Positions 15,235 through 23,491 of a DNA stretch of 64,000 nucleotides are shown in pieces. The first letter of the stretch is position 1; every line of letters begins with the position of its first letter. Both the position numbers and the translations under genes were made by a program. The notes under the pieces are model-generated. The model made no database searches. It was not told the origin of the DNA and saw only the letters and a program-made list of their open reading frames with translations. Origin of the DNA: an uncultured Clostridia bacterium (GTDB taxonomy: Bacteria; Bacillota; Clostridia; Oscillospirales; Acutalibacteraceae); the NCBI GenBank assembly GCA_946500295.1, contig CAMMVF010000011.1:1-64000 (forward strand). Reading direction: 5' to 3'.

Positions 15235-16902
15235 ATGTTGACTGATATTGAAATAGCCCAGCAGACTAAGCTAAAGCCGATTAAGGAAGTTGCTGAGTCA
15301 ATAGGAATCGCCGATGAGGAGTTGGAGCCCTACGGTCGCTATAAGGCGAAGCTCAACGAATCCTTGTTTGAAAGGGTAAAAAACAACCCGGACGGTAAGC
15401 TCGTTCTGGTCACAGCGATAAACCCAACACCGGCAGGTGAGGGGAAAACCACGACTACCGCCGGCTTGGGTCAGGCTATGGCAAAAATAGGCGAAAAAGC
15501 GATTATAGCCCTGCGAGAGCCGTCTTTAGGACCTGTCTTCGGTATAAAGGGAGGAGCCGCCGGCGGCGGCTATGCTCAGGTTCTGCCTATGGAGGACATT
15601 AATCTTCACTTTACCGGCGATATGCACGCTATTACTTCAGCCAATAACCTCCTGTGTGCAATGCTAGACAACCATATGCAGCAAGGCAACTCTTTAAGAA
15701 TCGACCAGAGAAGAGTGCTTATCAAGCGTTGTCTAGATATGAATGACAGAGCGCTTAGAAACATAGTTATCGGTCTTGGCGGAAAAATCAACGGAATCCC
15801 CCGTGAGGACGGGTTTATTATCACGGTGGCAAGCGAGGTTATGGCTATACTCTGTCTTGCCTCTGATATAAAGGATTTAAAAGAGAGGCTCGGCAGAATA
15901 CTTGTTGCGTATAATCTCGACGGAGAGCCTGTTTATGCCCGTGACATAAATGCGCAGGGTGCTATGGCGGCGCTGCTCAGAGACGCTATCATGCCGAATC
16001 TTGTTCAGACTATCGAAGGTACTCCGGCTATAATGCACGGGGGACCCTTTGCAAATATAGCTCACGGTTGCAACTCGGTAAGGGCTACAAAGCTCGCCTT
16101 GAAGCTTGCCGATTACTGTATCACTGAGGCTGGCTTCGGCTCGGACCTTGGAGCGGAGAAGTTTCTGGATATCAAGTGTCGCTATGCAGGACTTGCGCCC
16201 AGTGCGATAGTTATTGTCGCTACCTGCCGAGCTCTAAAGTATAACGGCGGCGTTCCCAAGTCTGATGTCGGAGAAGAAAACCTCGACGCTTTGAAAAATG
16301 GAATATGTAACCTCGGCGTTCACATCGAAAATATGAGAAGCTTTGGCGTTCCAGTGGTAGTTGCTATAAATAAATTCCCGACCGATTCAGAAAGTGAGCT
16401 TTCATATATTGAAAGCTATTGTAAGGAAAAGGGAGCCGAGTTCGCTCTGTCCGATGTATTCTCCAATGGAGGAGAGGGAGGAATAGAGCTTGCCAAAAAG
16501 GTTGTCGAGGCTTGTGATAAGCCATCAGACTTCCATTTTTGCTATGACGGCGAGCTGACAATTAAAGAAAAAATAAACGAAATTGCCACAAAAATCTACC
16601 ACGCTAAGGAGGTAGTATTTACAGCTCAGGCTGAAAAGGCGCTGGCGGAAATCGTAAAGCTCAGTGGGGACAAGCTCCCGGTTTGTATTGCAAAAACTCA
16701 GTACAGCCTTTCTGATGACCCGACTCTTCTCGGCGCGCCCTCCGGCTTCACAATTACCGTGCGTGACCTCACACTTTCAAACGGTGCCGGTTTTGTCGTA
16801 GTGCTTACGGGCAGCATAATGACAATGCCGGGGCTTCCGAAACTCCCTGCGGCAGAGAGAATAGATGTAAACGACAGCGGAGTTATCAGCGGACTGTTTT
16901 AA
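15235..16902 (+). CDS. fhs: Formate-tetrahydrofolate ligase
   Basis: 555-residue ATP-dependent ligase making 10-formyl-THF from formate, central to one-carbon metabolism and to the methyl branch of acetogenesis. The ATP loop [12 protein letters not shown] lies at about 64-75, followed by [12 protein letters not shown] and the cis-Pro region MTMPGLPK near the end. Full length. RBS GGAGGA. No other Wood-Ljungdahl genes are in the window, so it need not imply acetogenesis. Confidence 0.97.
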   Translation: MLTDIEIAQQTKLKPIKEVAESIGIADEELEPYGRYKAKLNESLFERVKNNPDGKLVLVTAINPTPAGEGKTTTTAGLGQAMAKIGEKAIIALREPSLGPVFGIKGGAAGGGYAQVLPMEDINLHFTGDMHAITSANNLLCAMLDNHMQQGNSLRIDQRRVLIKRCLDMNDRALRNIVIGLGGKINGIPREDGFIITVASEVMAILCLASDIKDLKERLGRILVAYNLDGEPVYARDINAQGAMAALLRDAIMPNLVQTIEGTPAIMHGGPFANIAHGCNSVRATKLALKLADYCITEAGFGSDLGAEKFLDIKCRYAGLAPSAIVIVATCRALKYNGGVPKSDVGEENLDALKNGICNLGVHIENMRSFGVPVVVAINKFPTDSESELSYIESYCKEKGAEFALSDVFSNGGEGGIELAKKVVEACDKPSDFHFCYDGELTIKEKINEIATKIYHAKEVVFTAQAEKALAEIVKLSGDKLPVCIAKTQYSLSDDPTLLGAPSGFTITVRDLTLSNGAGFVVVLTGSIMTMPGLPKLPAAERIDVNDSGVISGLF

Positions 16903-16925
16903 TAAATCTGATTTGGATGATATCT

Positions 16926-17366
16926 ATGCAAAAGTATATTTCTAACTCGCCCGAGCAAACCGAGTCGCTCGGGCGCAGGCTTGCCTCAGCGCTTAAGGGC
17001 ACTGAGGTTATCGCAATGTTTGGCGGGCTCGGAATGGGTAAAACCGCCCTTACCAGAGGCATTGCTTCGGGGCTTGGTGCGGACGACTGTGTTTCAAGCC
17101 CTACATTTGCTCTCGTTAACGAATACGAGGGTCGGTGCAAAATCTATCATTTTGATATGTACCGCATAAATGGGATAGATGATTTGTATGCAATCGGCTT
17201 TTTTGATTACTTGGATACGGGTGTGATTATTATTGAATGGAGCGAAAACATAATTGACGCCCTGCCGGATGACTGTATAAAAATAACCATTAAACCCGGT
17301 GACAGTGAAAACAGCCGAATATTCTGCGTAGAGGGAGGTAGCCTTGATGAAGATATTAGCATTTGA
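16926..17366 (+). CDS. tsaE: tRNA threonylcarbamoyladenosine biosynthesis ATPase TsaE
   Basis: About 146 residues; P-loop GGLGMGKTALT (about 34-44), SSPTF-LVNEYEG switch and the C-terminal IIIEWSE segment are diagnostic. TsaE works with TsaB and TsaD in making t6A37. The ATG at 16926 is preferred over 16917 because TTGGA at 16911-16915 would touch the earlier start. Overlaps tsaB by 20 bp. Confidence 0.93.
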   Translation: MQKYISNSPEQTESLGRRLASALKGTEVIAMFGGLGMGKTALTRGIASGLGADDCVSSPTFALVNEYEGRCKIYHFDMYRINGIDDLYAIGFFDYLDTGVIIIEWSENIIDALPDDCIKITIKPGDSENSRIFCVEGGSLDEDISI

Positions 17367-18063
17367 TTCCTCCGCTGTTTCAGCTTCGGTAGCACTTACT
17401 GATGAGGGTAAGCTGGTCGGAGAAAGCTTTTTAAACTGCGGTCTTACTCATAGCCGTACACTCATGCCGATGGCGAAGCAGCTTTTGGATAATTCAGGTT
17501 ATAAGCTAGAGGATATCGACCTTTTTGCAGTTTCAGCAGGTCCCGGCTCGTTTACGGGACTGAGAATAGCCGTAAGCTCGGTAAAGGCAATGGCTGCCGT
17601 CTTGAAAAAGCCTTGTGCGGCGGTTTCAACCTTGGAGGCAATGGCTCATAACCTGCCGCCTTTAGGAAATTATGCGATTTGTGCGGTGATGGACGCAAGA
17701 TGTAAGCAGTTTTATAATGCCCTGTTTACTGTGGAGAACGATAAGATAACAAGACAGTGTGAAGACAGGGCAATTATGGTTGACCTGCTTGGCGGTGAGC
17801 TTGAAAAAATTCAGGACAATATAGTTTTAGTCGGCGACGGTGCAAATCTCGCATATGAACTGATGAGAGACAATGTTTCCGGATTAACGCTAGCTCCGCA
17901 AAATTTACGTTTTCAAAAGGCGTCATCTGTTGCGCAGGTGGCTGAAATGCAGTATAATAGGGGAGAAACAGTAAAAGCGGCGACGCTTATGCCGCATTAT
18001 CTCCGCCTTTCACAGGCTGAGCGCGAACTGATTGCAAAAAATAAGGAGGCAGCTAAGAAATGA
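17347..18063 (+). CDS. tsaB: tRNA threonylcarbamoyladenosine biosynthesis protein TsaB
   Basis: 238-residue ASKHA-fold partner of TsaD. The start MKILAFDSSA and the SAGPGSFTGLRI motif (about 64-75) are diagnostic. ATG at 17347 has GGAGGT (17334-17339) inside tsaE. The stop overlaps the rpiB ATG (ATGA). In many Firmicutes rimI and tsaD follow; here rpiB takes that place and tsaD must be elsewhere. Confidence 0.93.
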   Translation: MKILAFDSSAVSASVALTDEGKLVGESFLNCGLTHSRTLMPMAKQLLDNSGYKLEDIDLFAVSAGPGSFTGLRIAVSSVKAMAAVLKKPCAAVSTLEAMAHNLPPLGNYAICAVMDARCKQFYNALFTVENDKITRQCEDRAIMVDLLGGELEKIQDNIVLVGDGANLAYELMRDNVSGLTLAPQNLRFQKASSVAQVAEMQYNRGETVKAATLMPHYLRLSQAERELIAKNKEAAKK

Positions 18064-18506
18064 TAGCTTTAGGATGCGACCACGGCGGTTACGCCATTAA
18101 AGAAGCGGTAAAGAAATACCTGGAGGAAAACTCTATTGAATTTAAGGACTTCGGATGCTACAGTGAGGAGTCTGTCGATTATCCGATATATGCTAAAAAG
18201 GTAGCACAGGCTGTAGCAAGCGGAGAATGTGAAAAGGGTATTCTCTGTTGTGGTACAGGAATAGGAATTTCCATAGCGGCAAATAAGGTTAAGGGAATCA
18301 GAGCAGCAGTGGTTACAAATGAGTTCTGCGCCGAGATGACCCGCCGCCACAACGATGCAAATATTCTCGCTATGGGCGGCAGAGTTATAAGTGAGGATCA
18401 AGCGGTTAAGTTCACAAAAATTTTCCTGGAAACTCCGTTCGAGGGCGGTCGCCATACAAACAGAGTAAACATGATTACCGATATTGAATCTGAATACTGT
18501 AAATAA
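18060..18506 (+). CDS. rpiB: Ribose-5-phosphate isomerase B
   Basis: 148 residues; interconverts ribulose-5-P and ribose-5-P. The N-terminal ALGCDHGGYAIKE, the nucleophile Cys in GILCCGTGIGIS (about 61-72) and the RRHNDAN motif are all present. Start codon overlaps the tsaB stop, with AAGGAGG upstream, so it is likely translated by coupling. Copy 2 of the structured repeat begins 15 bp downstream. Confidence 0.95.
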   Translation: MIALGCDHGGYAIKEAVKKYLEENSIEFKDFGCYSEESVDYPIYAKKVAQAVASGECEKGILCCGTGIGISIAANKVKGIRAAVVTNEFCAEMTRRHNDANILAMGGRVISEDQAVKFTKIFLETPFEGGRHTNRVNMITDIESEYCK

Positions 18507-18520
18507 AATTATAAGTAGTT

Positions 18521-18688
18521 ATTACCAAGTCGCCGATGTCCCCCGCCTGAGTAGGCGGCGGGTTTCATTCAGTCTTTCGGTAGGGATTATAATCCCACAC
18601 CGAAACCTTGAGGAGCAATGCTCCCCGGCGATGGTTGCAATCGTCGTAGGCGTGATTAAACGAGCTTGTCACGCTTTGTTCCGATTTA
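18521..18688 (+). repeat. Structured intergenic repeat, copy 2
   Basis: 168 bp, alignable with copy 1 over its whole length (TTACCAAGTCGCCGATG... to ...CGATTTA). The large central hairpin is kept although its tip changed on both sides (GGGGTA/TACCCC in copy 1; GGGATT/AATCCC here). The closing end is altered (CACGCTTTGTTCC instead of CACGCAGGCGATG). It lies directly downstream of rpiB. Confidence 0.85.
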
Positions 18689-18692
18689 AATC

Positions 18693-18725
18693 ACCGTCGG
18701 GAGAATACCCGGCGGTATTTTTTTT
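18693..18725 (+). terminator. Terminator after repeat copy 2
   Basis: ACCGTCGGG (18693-18701) pairs with CCCGGCGGT (18708-18716, one G-U), then A and eight T's. It probably ends the tsaE-tsaB-rpiB transcript, which would include the repeat. Confidence 0.85.
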
Positions 18726-18782
18726 AGAAATCTGACCTTGTAGCGGATTAAAGGTGAATTTGTCAATATATGAGGTTTTTAC

Positions 18783-18811
18783 TTGACAGACTGAACTATG
18801 TTCAGTATAAT
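18783..18811 (+). promoter_or_regulatory. tetR promoter with embedded palindromic operator
   Basis: TTGACA (18783-18788), 17-bp spacer, TATAAT (18806-18811): a consensus SigA promoter. The spacer holds ACTGAAC-TAT-GTTCAGT (18790-18806), a perfect 7-bp inverted repeat, and a half site CTGAAC recurs at 18823-18828. This strongly suggests self-repression by the TetR protein. Confidence 0.85.
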
Positions 18812-18844
18812 TAACCTAAACGCTGAACAAGGGGGGGCGAACTT

Positions 18845-19519
18845 ATGAAGGATGCAGAAAAATCCAAAGAGCACATAATAGAAGTTACAACAGCGCTTAT
18901 TGAGGAATGTGGTGGAGAAACAGAGCGGATAACCTCACGCATGATTGCTCAAAAAGCAGAAGTTGGACTGGGACTTATTAATTATCATTTTGGAAGTAAG
19001 GAAAATTTAATAACTGCTTGTGTTCAAAGGATAATAGGCAGAGTGATAACCGAGGTCGATTTTGGCAGAGAATATGAAACGGACAAGGAAAGACTTATAG
19101 CTTGGGCTACGTCAGTTTTTGACTTTTTGTTTGAACATCGTGCAATTTCCCGTATTTCAATTCTCGGAGACTTCCACGACTATAATGATGACTCCAACTC
19201 CGTGCGCACACAGCACGGTTTTATGCTGGCGCTAAAAAATGAGCTTAAAGATGAGTATAAAACAATTCTGGTTTTTGTCCTCACATCTGCTATGCAGGCG
19301 GCTTTTTTGGCGAATGAAACAGTAAAAGAGCTTTTAGGTTTTGATTTATCGAATAAGGAAGATAGATTGAAATATATACAAAAGCTCGTAGACCTCCTTT
19401 TTGAAGATACCAGAAAAGATAATGAAGATAAATTTATATACGGCAATGGGCTCCTTGGCACTAAATTTCGTGACGGTGACCCTGTCCGTAATATTGATGC
19501 TTATCGCAAGCAATTTTAG
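18845..19519 (+). CDS. TetR/AcrR-family transcriptional regulator
   Basis: 224 residues. The N-terminal TetR helix-turn-helix is clear (SRMIAQKAEVGLGLINYHFG, about 31-50), followed by a ligand domain of unknown specificity. A G-rich RBS precedes the ATG. Regulators of this type usually control an adjacent exporter, but none follows; the next gene is 315 bp away and belongs to a glycan cluster. The last 35 residues look unlike a normal TetR ending, and the +1 frame there encodes a hydrophobic stretch, so the 3' end may have been rearranged. Confidence 0.9.
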   Translation: MKDAEKSKEHIIEVTTALIEECGGETERITSRMIAQKAEVGLGLINYHFGSKENLITACVQRIIGRVITEVDFGREYETDKERLIAWATSVFDFLFEHRAISRISILGDFHDYNDDSNSVRTQHGFMLALKNELKDEYKTILVFVLTSAMQAAFLANETVKELLGFDLSNKEDRLKYIQKLVDLLFEDTRKDNEDKFIYGNGLLGTKFRDGDPVRNIDAYRKQF

Positions 19520-19834
19520 AGATTTAATTCCCAAAGTAATTTCAACTGCGGATTTACTTCGGGAATTTTCTGTAAAGATACAAATACAACATTTTAACTC
19601 CTTCATATTGAAAAAAAGCTCAAATAATGTTATACTGTAGGGCGAGCTAATTTGAACTAAGGATTAATTGTGATTATTTGTAAAAAAATTTCGATTAATT
19701 TATAGTTTTCTGTTTATTGCTTGACGGCGCAACAAATACTTTAATTATGGGCATTATCGCCGTTTGTTTTGCCTAGATTTCGGCTTGCTTAAGCAGCTAT
19801 CCTTATTATTAATGATAATTAACGGGTGAAGTAC
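19520..19834. other. Non-coding gap before glycan cluster
   Basis: 315 AT-rich bases. An ACGGCG...CGCCGT inverted repeat (about 19724-19774) and a weak TTGACG (19722-19727) box are visible. I see no convincing full promoter and no gene. A possible hydrophobic frame entering from within tetR (19422-19640) is discussed under rejected items. Confidence 0.5.
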
Positions 19835-21202
19835 ATGATAGAGAAGGTTTCGGCGGATTTTGTCGGACAATTATATTTAATTCTGACAACTGGAAACGAA
19901 GATATAAACTTTCTTTGCAACTGCTTGAGAAACCAAAATCACGAGGCTGCCACCAACAATCCTATGAATTTTGCTCTGAAGCTCCTTAAAATCAATATAG
20001 CTTCCCGACTGCCGATTATCAAAAATCGGCTTTTCTGCGAGGAAATAGGTAAATCCTATTTATGTCAAAAGTATTTAAGACCCGCTGTCTGGGATTTGGC
20101 GTCAGGAGTTTTAGATAATTCGCATATAGTGACCGACATATTTAGCAGTGCGTTTGTGCTGATGAAAAGTCGGGAGGATATCTTTGCTCTTGTTGAAAGG
20201 CAGACTAACGCCAACGGTTTTGCAAAGCTCAGGCTAAAGTTTGATAATGATAAAAGGCCATTGGAACATATTTATAATCAGATAAACCAAAGACTTGGAA
20301 CCAGAGTGGATTATCACCTTGAGCTTGAATTGATAAAGAAGTTCAGCATAAAAAACCGATATGTGACAAGGCTATTGGACATTGCCTGCGCAAATGATGT
20401 GGAGATTACCGCCTTTGTGCGCTCAAGCTATCCCCGGTGCTTTATTGAAAAAATGATTAAAGACTGCGGTATTTATGTAAATAAGCTCATAATCAGCAAC
20501 GAAGATGCTTACTCTTCTCTTGCTAAACACTATGAATCTACAGCGGTGCTCAGCAGCGATTATTCATATATCAAAAAATTTATGAAGCGTGGCTGTATAG
20601 CGGTATATTACAGACCGTCCAGGCTTATGTTGCAAAAGGTCAAACACCCAAAACTTGATAAAAAATTTCGTGAAATATATGACTGTGTGTGTGGCACGAG
20701 ACTATTTGAGGGAATGAGATCTTACAGCCGTGTATATGAGCTTGCCTATCTCTGTATAGCTCCCGCTGTGTTTGGCTATGCTCAGTGCTTGGCAAAAACT
20801 AACGGTAACGTTGCAGCTTTGGATCATAGCCGAAAAGGCGGTTTGCTTTTATCATTGGTATATGATAAAATCTGCGAGCATGAGGCATTCCCAAAGGACA
20901 AGCCATCTGCCGACACTGTTGAGCTTAAGGCGTACTTAGGTAGCGAAAACAGGGTCACAGAGATAATTGAGAAGTTAATTACCTGCGGAGGTCCTGCTAC
21001 TTGCAAGCTGGTTGATAAGCGCAGCAACTCAAAAATCCCCCCAAAAAGGCTCAAGGAAGTCTTTAAAGCGGTGATGGATTTTACCGCGGATTTTTGCAAA
21101 TACTTCTGTCTCAGCTCCGAGCCAAACTTAATCAAAGGAAGCGACGCACTGGCGCTGTTGCTGCAGGGGCAGGAAAACATTTCAAAATATATAGGTAATT
21201 AA
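19835..21202 (+). CDS. Degenerate HAD-like protein, paralogue of the 25106 gene
   Basis: 455 residues, start ATG 19835 after GGGTG. I read it as a decayed relative of the HAD/COG5610-like protein at 25106-27211. Segments line up in order: DIFSSAF (about 101-107) with DVFDTLI; TAFVRSSYP with AVSDMYLSS; VLSSDYSYIKKF with IGDNPVSDLRSA; and a following aromatic stretch RSYSRVYELAYL with EYGYTYSGFLTL. In each case the catalytic residues of HAD motifs II-IV are replaced, although the first Asp is kept. So it is likely non-catalytic, perhaps a partner or acceptor-binding protein. First gene of a seven-gene, same-strand cluster. The alignment was done by eye. Confidence 0.6.
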   Translation: MIEKVSADFVGQLYLILTTGNEDINFLCNCLRNQNHEAATNNPMNFALKLLKINIASRLPIIKNRLFCEEIGKSYLCQKYLRPAVWDLASGVLDNSHIVTDIFSSAFVLMKSREDIFALVERQTNANGFAKLRLKFDNDKRPLEHIYNQINQRLGTRVDYHLELELIKKFSIKNRYVTRLLDIACANDVEITAFVRSSYPRCFIEKMIKDCGIYVNKLIISNEDAYSSLAKHYESTAVLSSDYSYIKKFMKRGCIAVYYRPSRLMLQKVKHPKLDKKFREIYDCVCGTRLFEGMRSYSRVYELAYLCIAPAVFGYAQCLAKTNGNVAALDHSRKGGLLLSLVYDKICEHEAFPKDKPSADTVELKAYLGSENRVTEIIEKLITCGGPATCKLVDKRSNSKIPPKRLKEVFKAVMDFTADFCKYFCLSSEPNLIKGSDALALLLQGQENISKYIGN

Positions 21203-21230
21203 TTTTAAACCGTACACAGGAGTGAAGCGC

Positions 21231-22757
21231 ATGGTATTATATCATGTCTCTACCACATACCAACTTTTATTCAGCATAGTTCACAAGCTCGCTTATAACC
21301 GTGACGAGGAGTCGGAGCTTTTAATGCTCGAAACCATACGCTCAGTACCGGAGAGAAAATCATTTCTCGAGAGGCTTGAGAAGTTTGCTTTTTTTGATAA
21401 AATACGATATGTGCCTGAGCGGCAGTTCAAACTAAAAAAAGGAATGGCGCTTGATGAAACCAGCTCGGAAAGTGATATACTAACAGTAATCAATAACTAC
21501 TGTCAGGCTTTTGAGGCTTGGTTTGGTGAAGATTTAAAATCATTCAGCAATATATATGTCGCCTCGGATCAGCACGCTCTCGGTGTGTATTTGATGAAAA
21601 ACAGAATTCCATATAACTATATGGAGGATGCCAGCGGCATGCTCTCGGAACACGAGAGATACAGATTCATAATCAGACGAAATAATCTGACGAACTGTAT
21701 CATTGCCGATTACCTCGGCGGTCCGGGCTGTAATGATATGATAGTAAAGAAGCTGTGCGACTTAAATAACCAGAGAAAGGGATTTTACGACCCTAAGGCT
21801 GTCGATTGCTCAATTTATGATACTCTTAAAAATGTCATACCCGAAAAAGTACCGGAGATTTTGAGATTTTTCGGAGAAAGCGGAGAAACTGTAAAGAGCG
21901 ATAAGAAAATCTGTCTCTTTCTCACTCAGGATTTAAACACATTACAGAACAAAGACATCGAGCTTCAGGAGTTGTTGATGACTTTGCTTGTGGATTATAT
22001 CTGTCCCGAGTATCTTCTACTGATCAAGCCTCATCCTAAAGACAGATGGCAAAATTACAGGAGGATTTTCCCCGGAAGCCATATTCTTTCGAGAAAGACT
22101 CCCTCTGAGCTGATACCTTTTGCGGTTGAGGGAAATATAGAGTCAGCCTTAACTATCAGTTCTACATCCATAAGGGGCGTAAACCGCTTTGTTAATAAGT
22201 CCTATTATTTTACTACCGAAGCTGAAACAGCGCCACAGAGGTTAAATTCCATGTATGTTGCTGCCGAAATTTTGAGCCGACTTGGTGTTGAGCAAGGGGT
22301 TGAGCTGCAAAACATAAATAATACGCAGATGAACAATTTTCTTGACAATGTCGGAATTGCCCTTAGCCAAGATAGTGACAGTAACGAGGTGTTGATAGAT
22401 GGTGGAGTCAAGAGAAATGACAAAATAGATTTTAATGCACATAAGATAACGGTGTGTTTGTCTCTCGGAGAAGTAATCAGCTTTTCTACAAATTGGGATA
22501 TAAGCAATATGTATCTTATCAGGGCTGTATATACGCCGCTTGAACAAAGCCTGATGTCACAGCAGGAATACCTGATCATTTTAAATCTTAACAGTGATAA
22601 ATATAAACCAAAGCTTAACAATGCGCAGTATACCCGGGAATTGAAATATTCTAAGGTTATTCTCGGTGTGAGCGCTGAAAAAATAGATGAGAGAGTAAGA
22701 GAAACCCTTCTCCAAAGATTAAATACAGACCTTGAATGGGAGGATTATCATGAGTAA
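21231..22757 (+). CDS. Sialyltransferase-superfamily-like glycosyltransferase (paralogue 1)
   Basis: 508 residues from ATG 21231 (AGGAG at 21217-21221). It carries the two motifs of bacterial sialyltransferases: an acidic-acidic-x-Gly-like EDASG (about 132-136) and His-Pro in LIKPHPKDR (267-268), followed by Ser/Thr in ISSTS (about 309-313). It likely transfers a CMP-activated sugar, cytoplasmic side. It shares its N-terminus (MVLYHVSTTYQLL), length and both motifs with the protein at 27220. EDASG lacks the tight E-E-G spacing of the paralogue. It overlaps the cytidylyltransferase gene by 8 bp. Exact GT family (GT52- or polysialyltransferase-like) is not settled. Confidence 0.65.
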   Translation: MVLYHVSTTYQLLFSIVHKLAYNRDEESELLMLETIRSVPERKSFLERLEKFAFFDKIRYVPERQFKLKKGMALDETSSESDILTVINNYCQAFEAWFGEDLKSFSNIYVASDQHALGVYLMKNRIPYNYMEDASGMLSEHERYRFIIRRNNLTNCIIADYLGGPGCNDMIVKKLCDLNNQRKGFYDPKAVDCSIYDTLKNVIPEKVPEILRFFGESGETVKSDKKICLFLTQDLNTLQNKDIELQELLMTLLVDYICPEYLLLIKPHPKDRWQNYRRIFPGSHILSRKTPSELIPFAVEGNIESALTISSTSIRGVNRFVNKSYYFTTEAETAPQRLNSMYVAAEILSRLGVEQGVELQNINNTQMNNFLDNVGIALSQDSDSNEVLIDGGVKRNDKIDFNAHKITVCLSLGEVISFSTNWDISNMYLIRAVYTPLEQSLMSQQEYLIILNLNSDKYKPKLNNAQYTRELKYSKVILGVSAEKIDERVRETLLQRLNTDLEWEDYHE

Positions 22758-23418
22758 AAAAACAGTGGCATTTGTGCCGATGAAGCTGAACAATCAGAGA
22801 TTACCGGGAAAAAATACCAAGGCATTTAAAAACGGAAAGCCTTTGCTGACTTATATTCTGTCTGCATTGTCAAAATGTACCGAGGCTGATGAGATATATG
22901 TATATTGCAGCAACGAAGACGTCAAGGAGTATTTGCCGGCAAACGTGAAGTACCTGAAGAGAAGCGAAGAACTTGATAAGAACTCTACGCTTATTTTAGA
23001 AGTTTTAAAGGCGTTTGCAGCTGACGTGGATGCAGATGTTTACACTTTGGCTCATGCTACGGCTCCATTTATAAGACCGCAGACTATTGATACAGCAATC
23101 CGCAAGGTCAGGGACGAGGGCTATGACAGTGCCTTTACTGCCAAAAAGGTGCAGGAATTTCTCTGGACTGACGGCAAGCCGAACTATGACACAAAGAAAA
23201 TTCCAAGAACACAGGATTTAACCAGTACCTATGCAGAGACAACAGGGCTTTATGTATATACAAAGGATCTGATTAATAATGGCAGAAGAATCGGAGACAA
23301 TCCTTATATTCTTGAGGTTGATTTCATAGAGGCTACCGATATAAACGAACCGATTGATTTTGATATTGCGCAGGTAGTATTAGACAAATATATAAACTCA
23401 GCCGACGAGAATGAGTAA
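22750..23418 (+). CDS. Acylneuraminate cytidylyltransferase family protein (NeuA/KdsB-like)
   Basis: 222 residues. Activates an acidic sugar with CTP to a CMP-sugar. The N-terminal loop VPMKLNNQRLPGKN (about 9-22) is the family CTP-binding signature, and the C-terminal ATDINEPIDFDIA fits the metal-binding DI-x-x-x-x-DF motif. ATG 22750 has GGGAGG (22738-22743) inside the preceding gene. The substrate cannot be named: no neuB, neuC, kdsA or pse/leg genes are present in the window. The neighbouring DRE-TIM aldolase may supply the keto acid. Confidence 0.85.
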   Translation: MSKKTVAFVPMKLNNQRLPGKNTKAFKNGKPLLTYILSALSKCTEADEIYVYCSNEDVKEYLPANVKYLKRSEELDKNSTLILEVLKAFAADVDADVYTLAHATAPFIRPQTIDTAIRKVRDEGYDSAFTAKKVQEFLWTDGKPNYDTKKIPRTQDLTSTYAETTGLYVYTKDLINNGRRIGDNPYILEVDFIEATDINEPIDFDIAQVVLDKYINSADENE

Positions 23419-23491
23419 TATTTCACTCTCGTCTTTTTGACGTTGATTCTCAATTCGGTTTGACTTTATAGTGGAAAGGAAAGATTCTGTT

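Noticed and set aside
15235-16902. Evidence for a Wood-Ljungdahl cluster
   Set aside because: Only fhs is present; folD, fchA, metF or CO dehydrogenase genes are not adjacent.
19401-19640. Hydrophobic reading frame overlapping the tetR 3' end, possible truncated transporter gene
   Set aside because: It has no ribosome site, overlaps tetR in another frame and ends after about 70 codons. It might be a remnant of a regulated exporter but I cannot support a gene.
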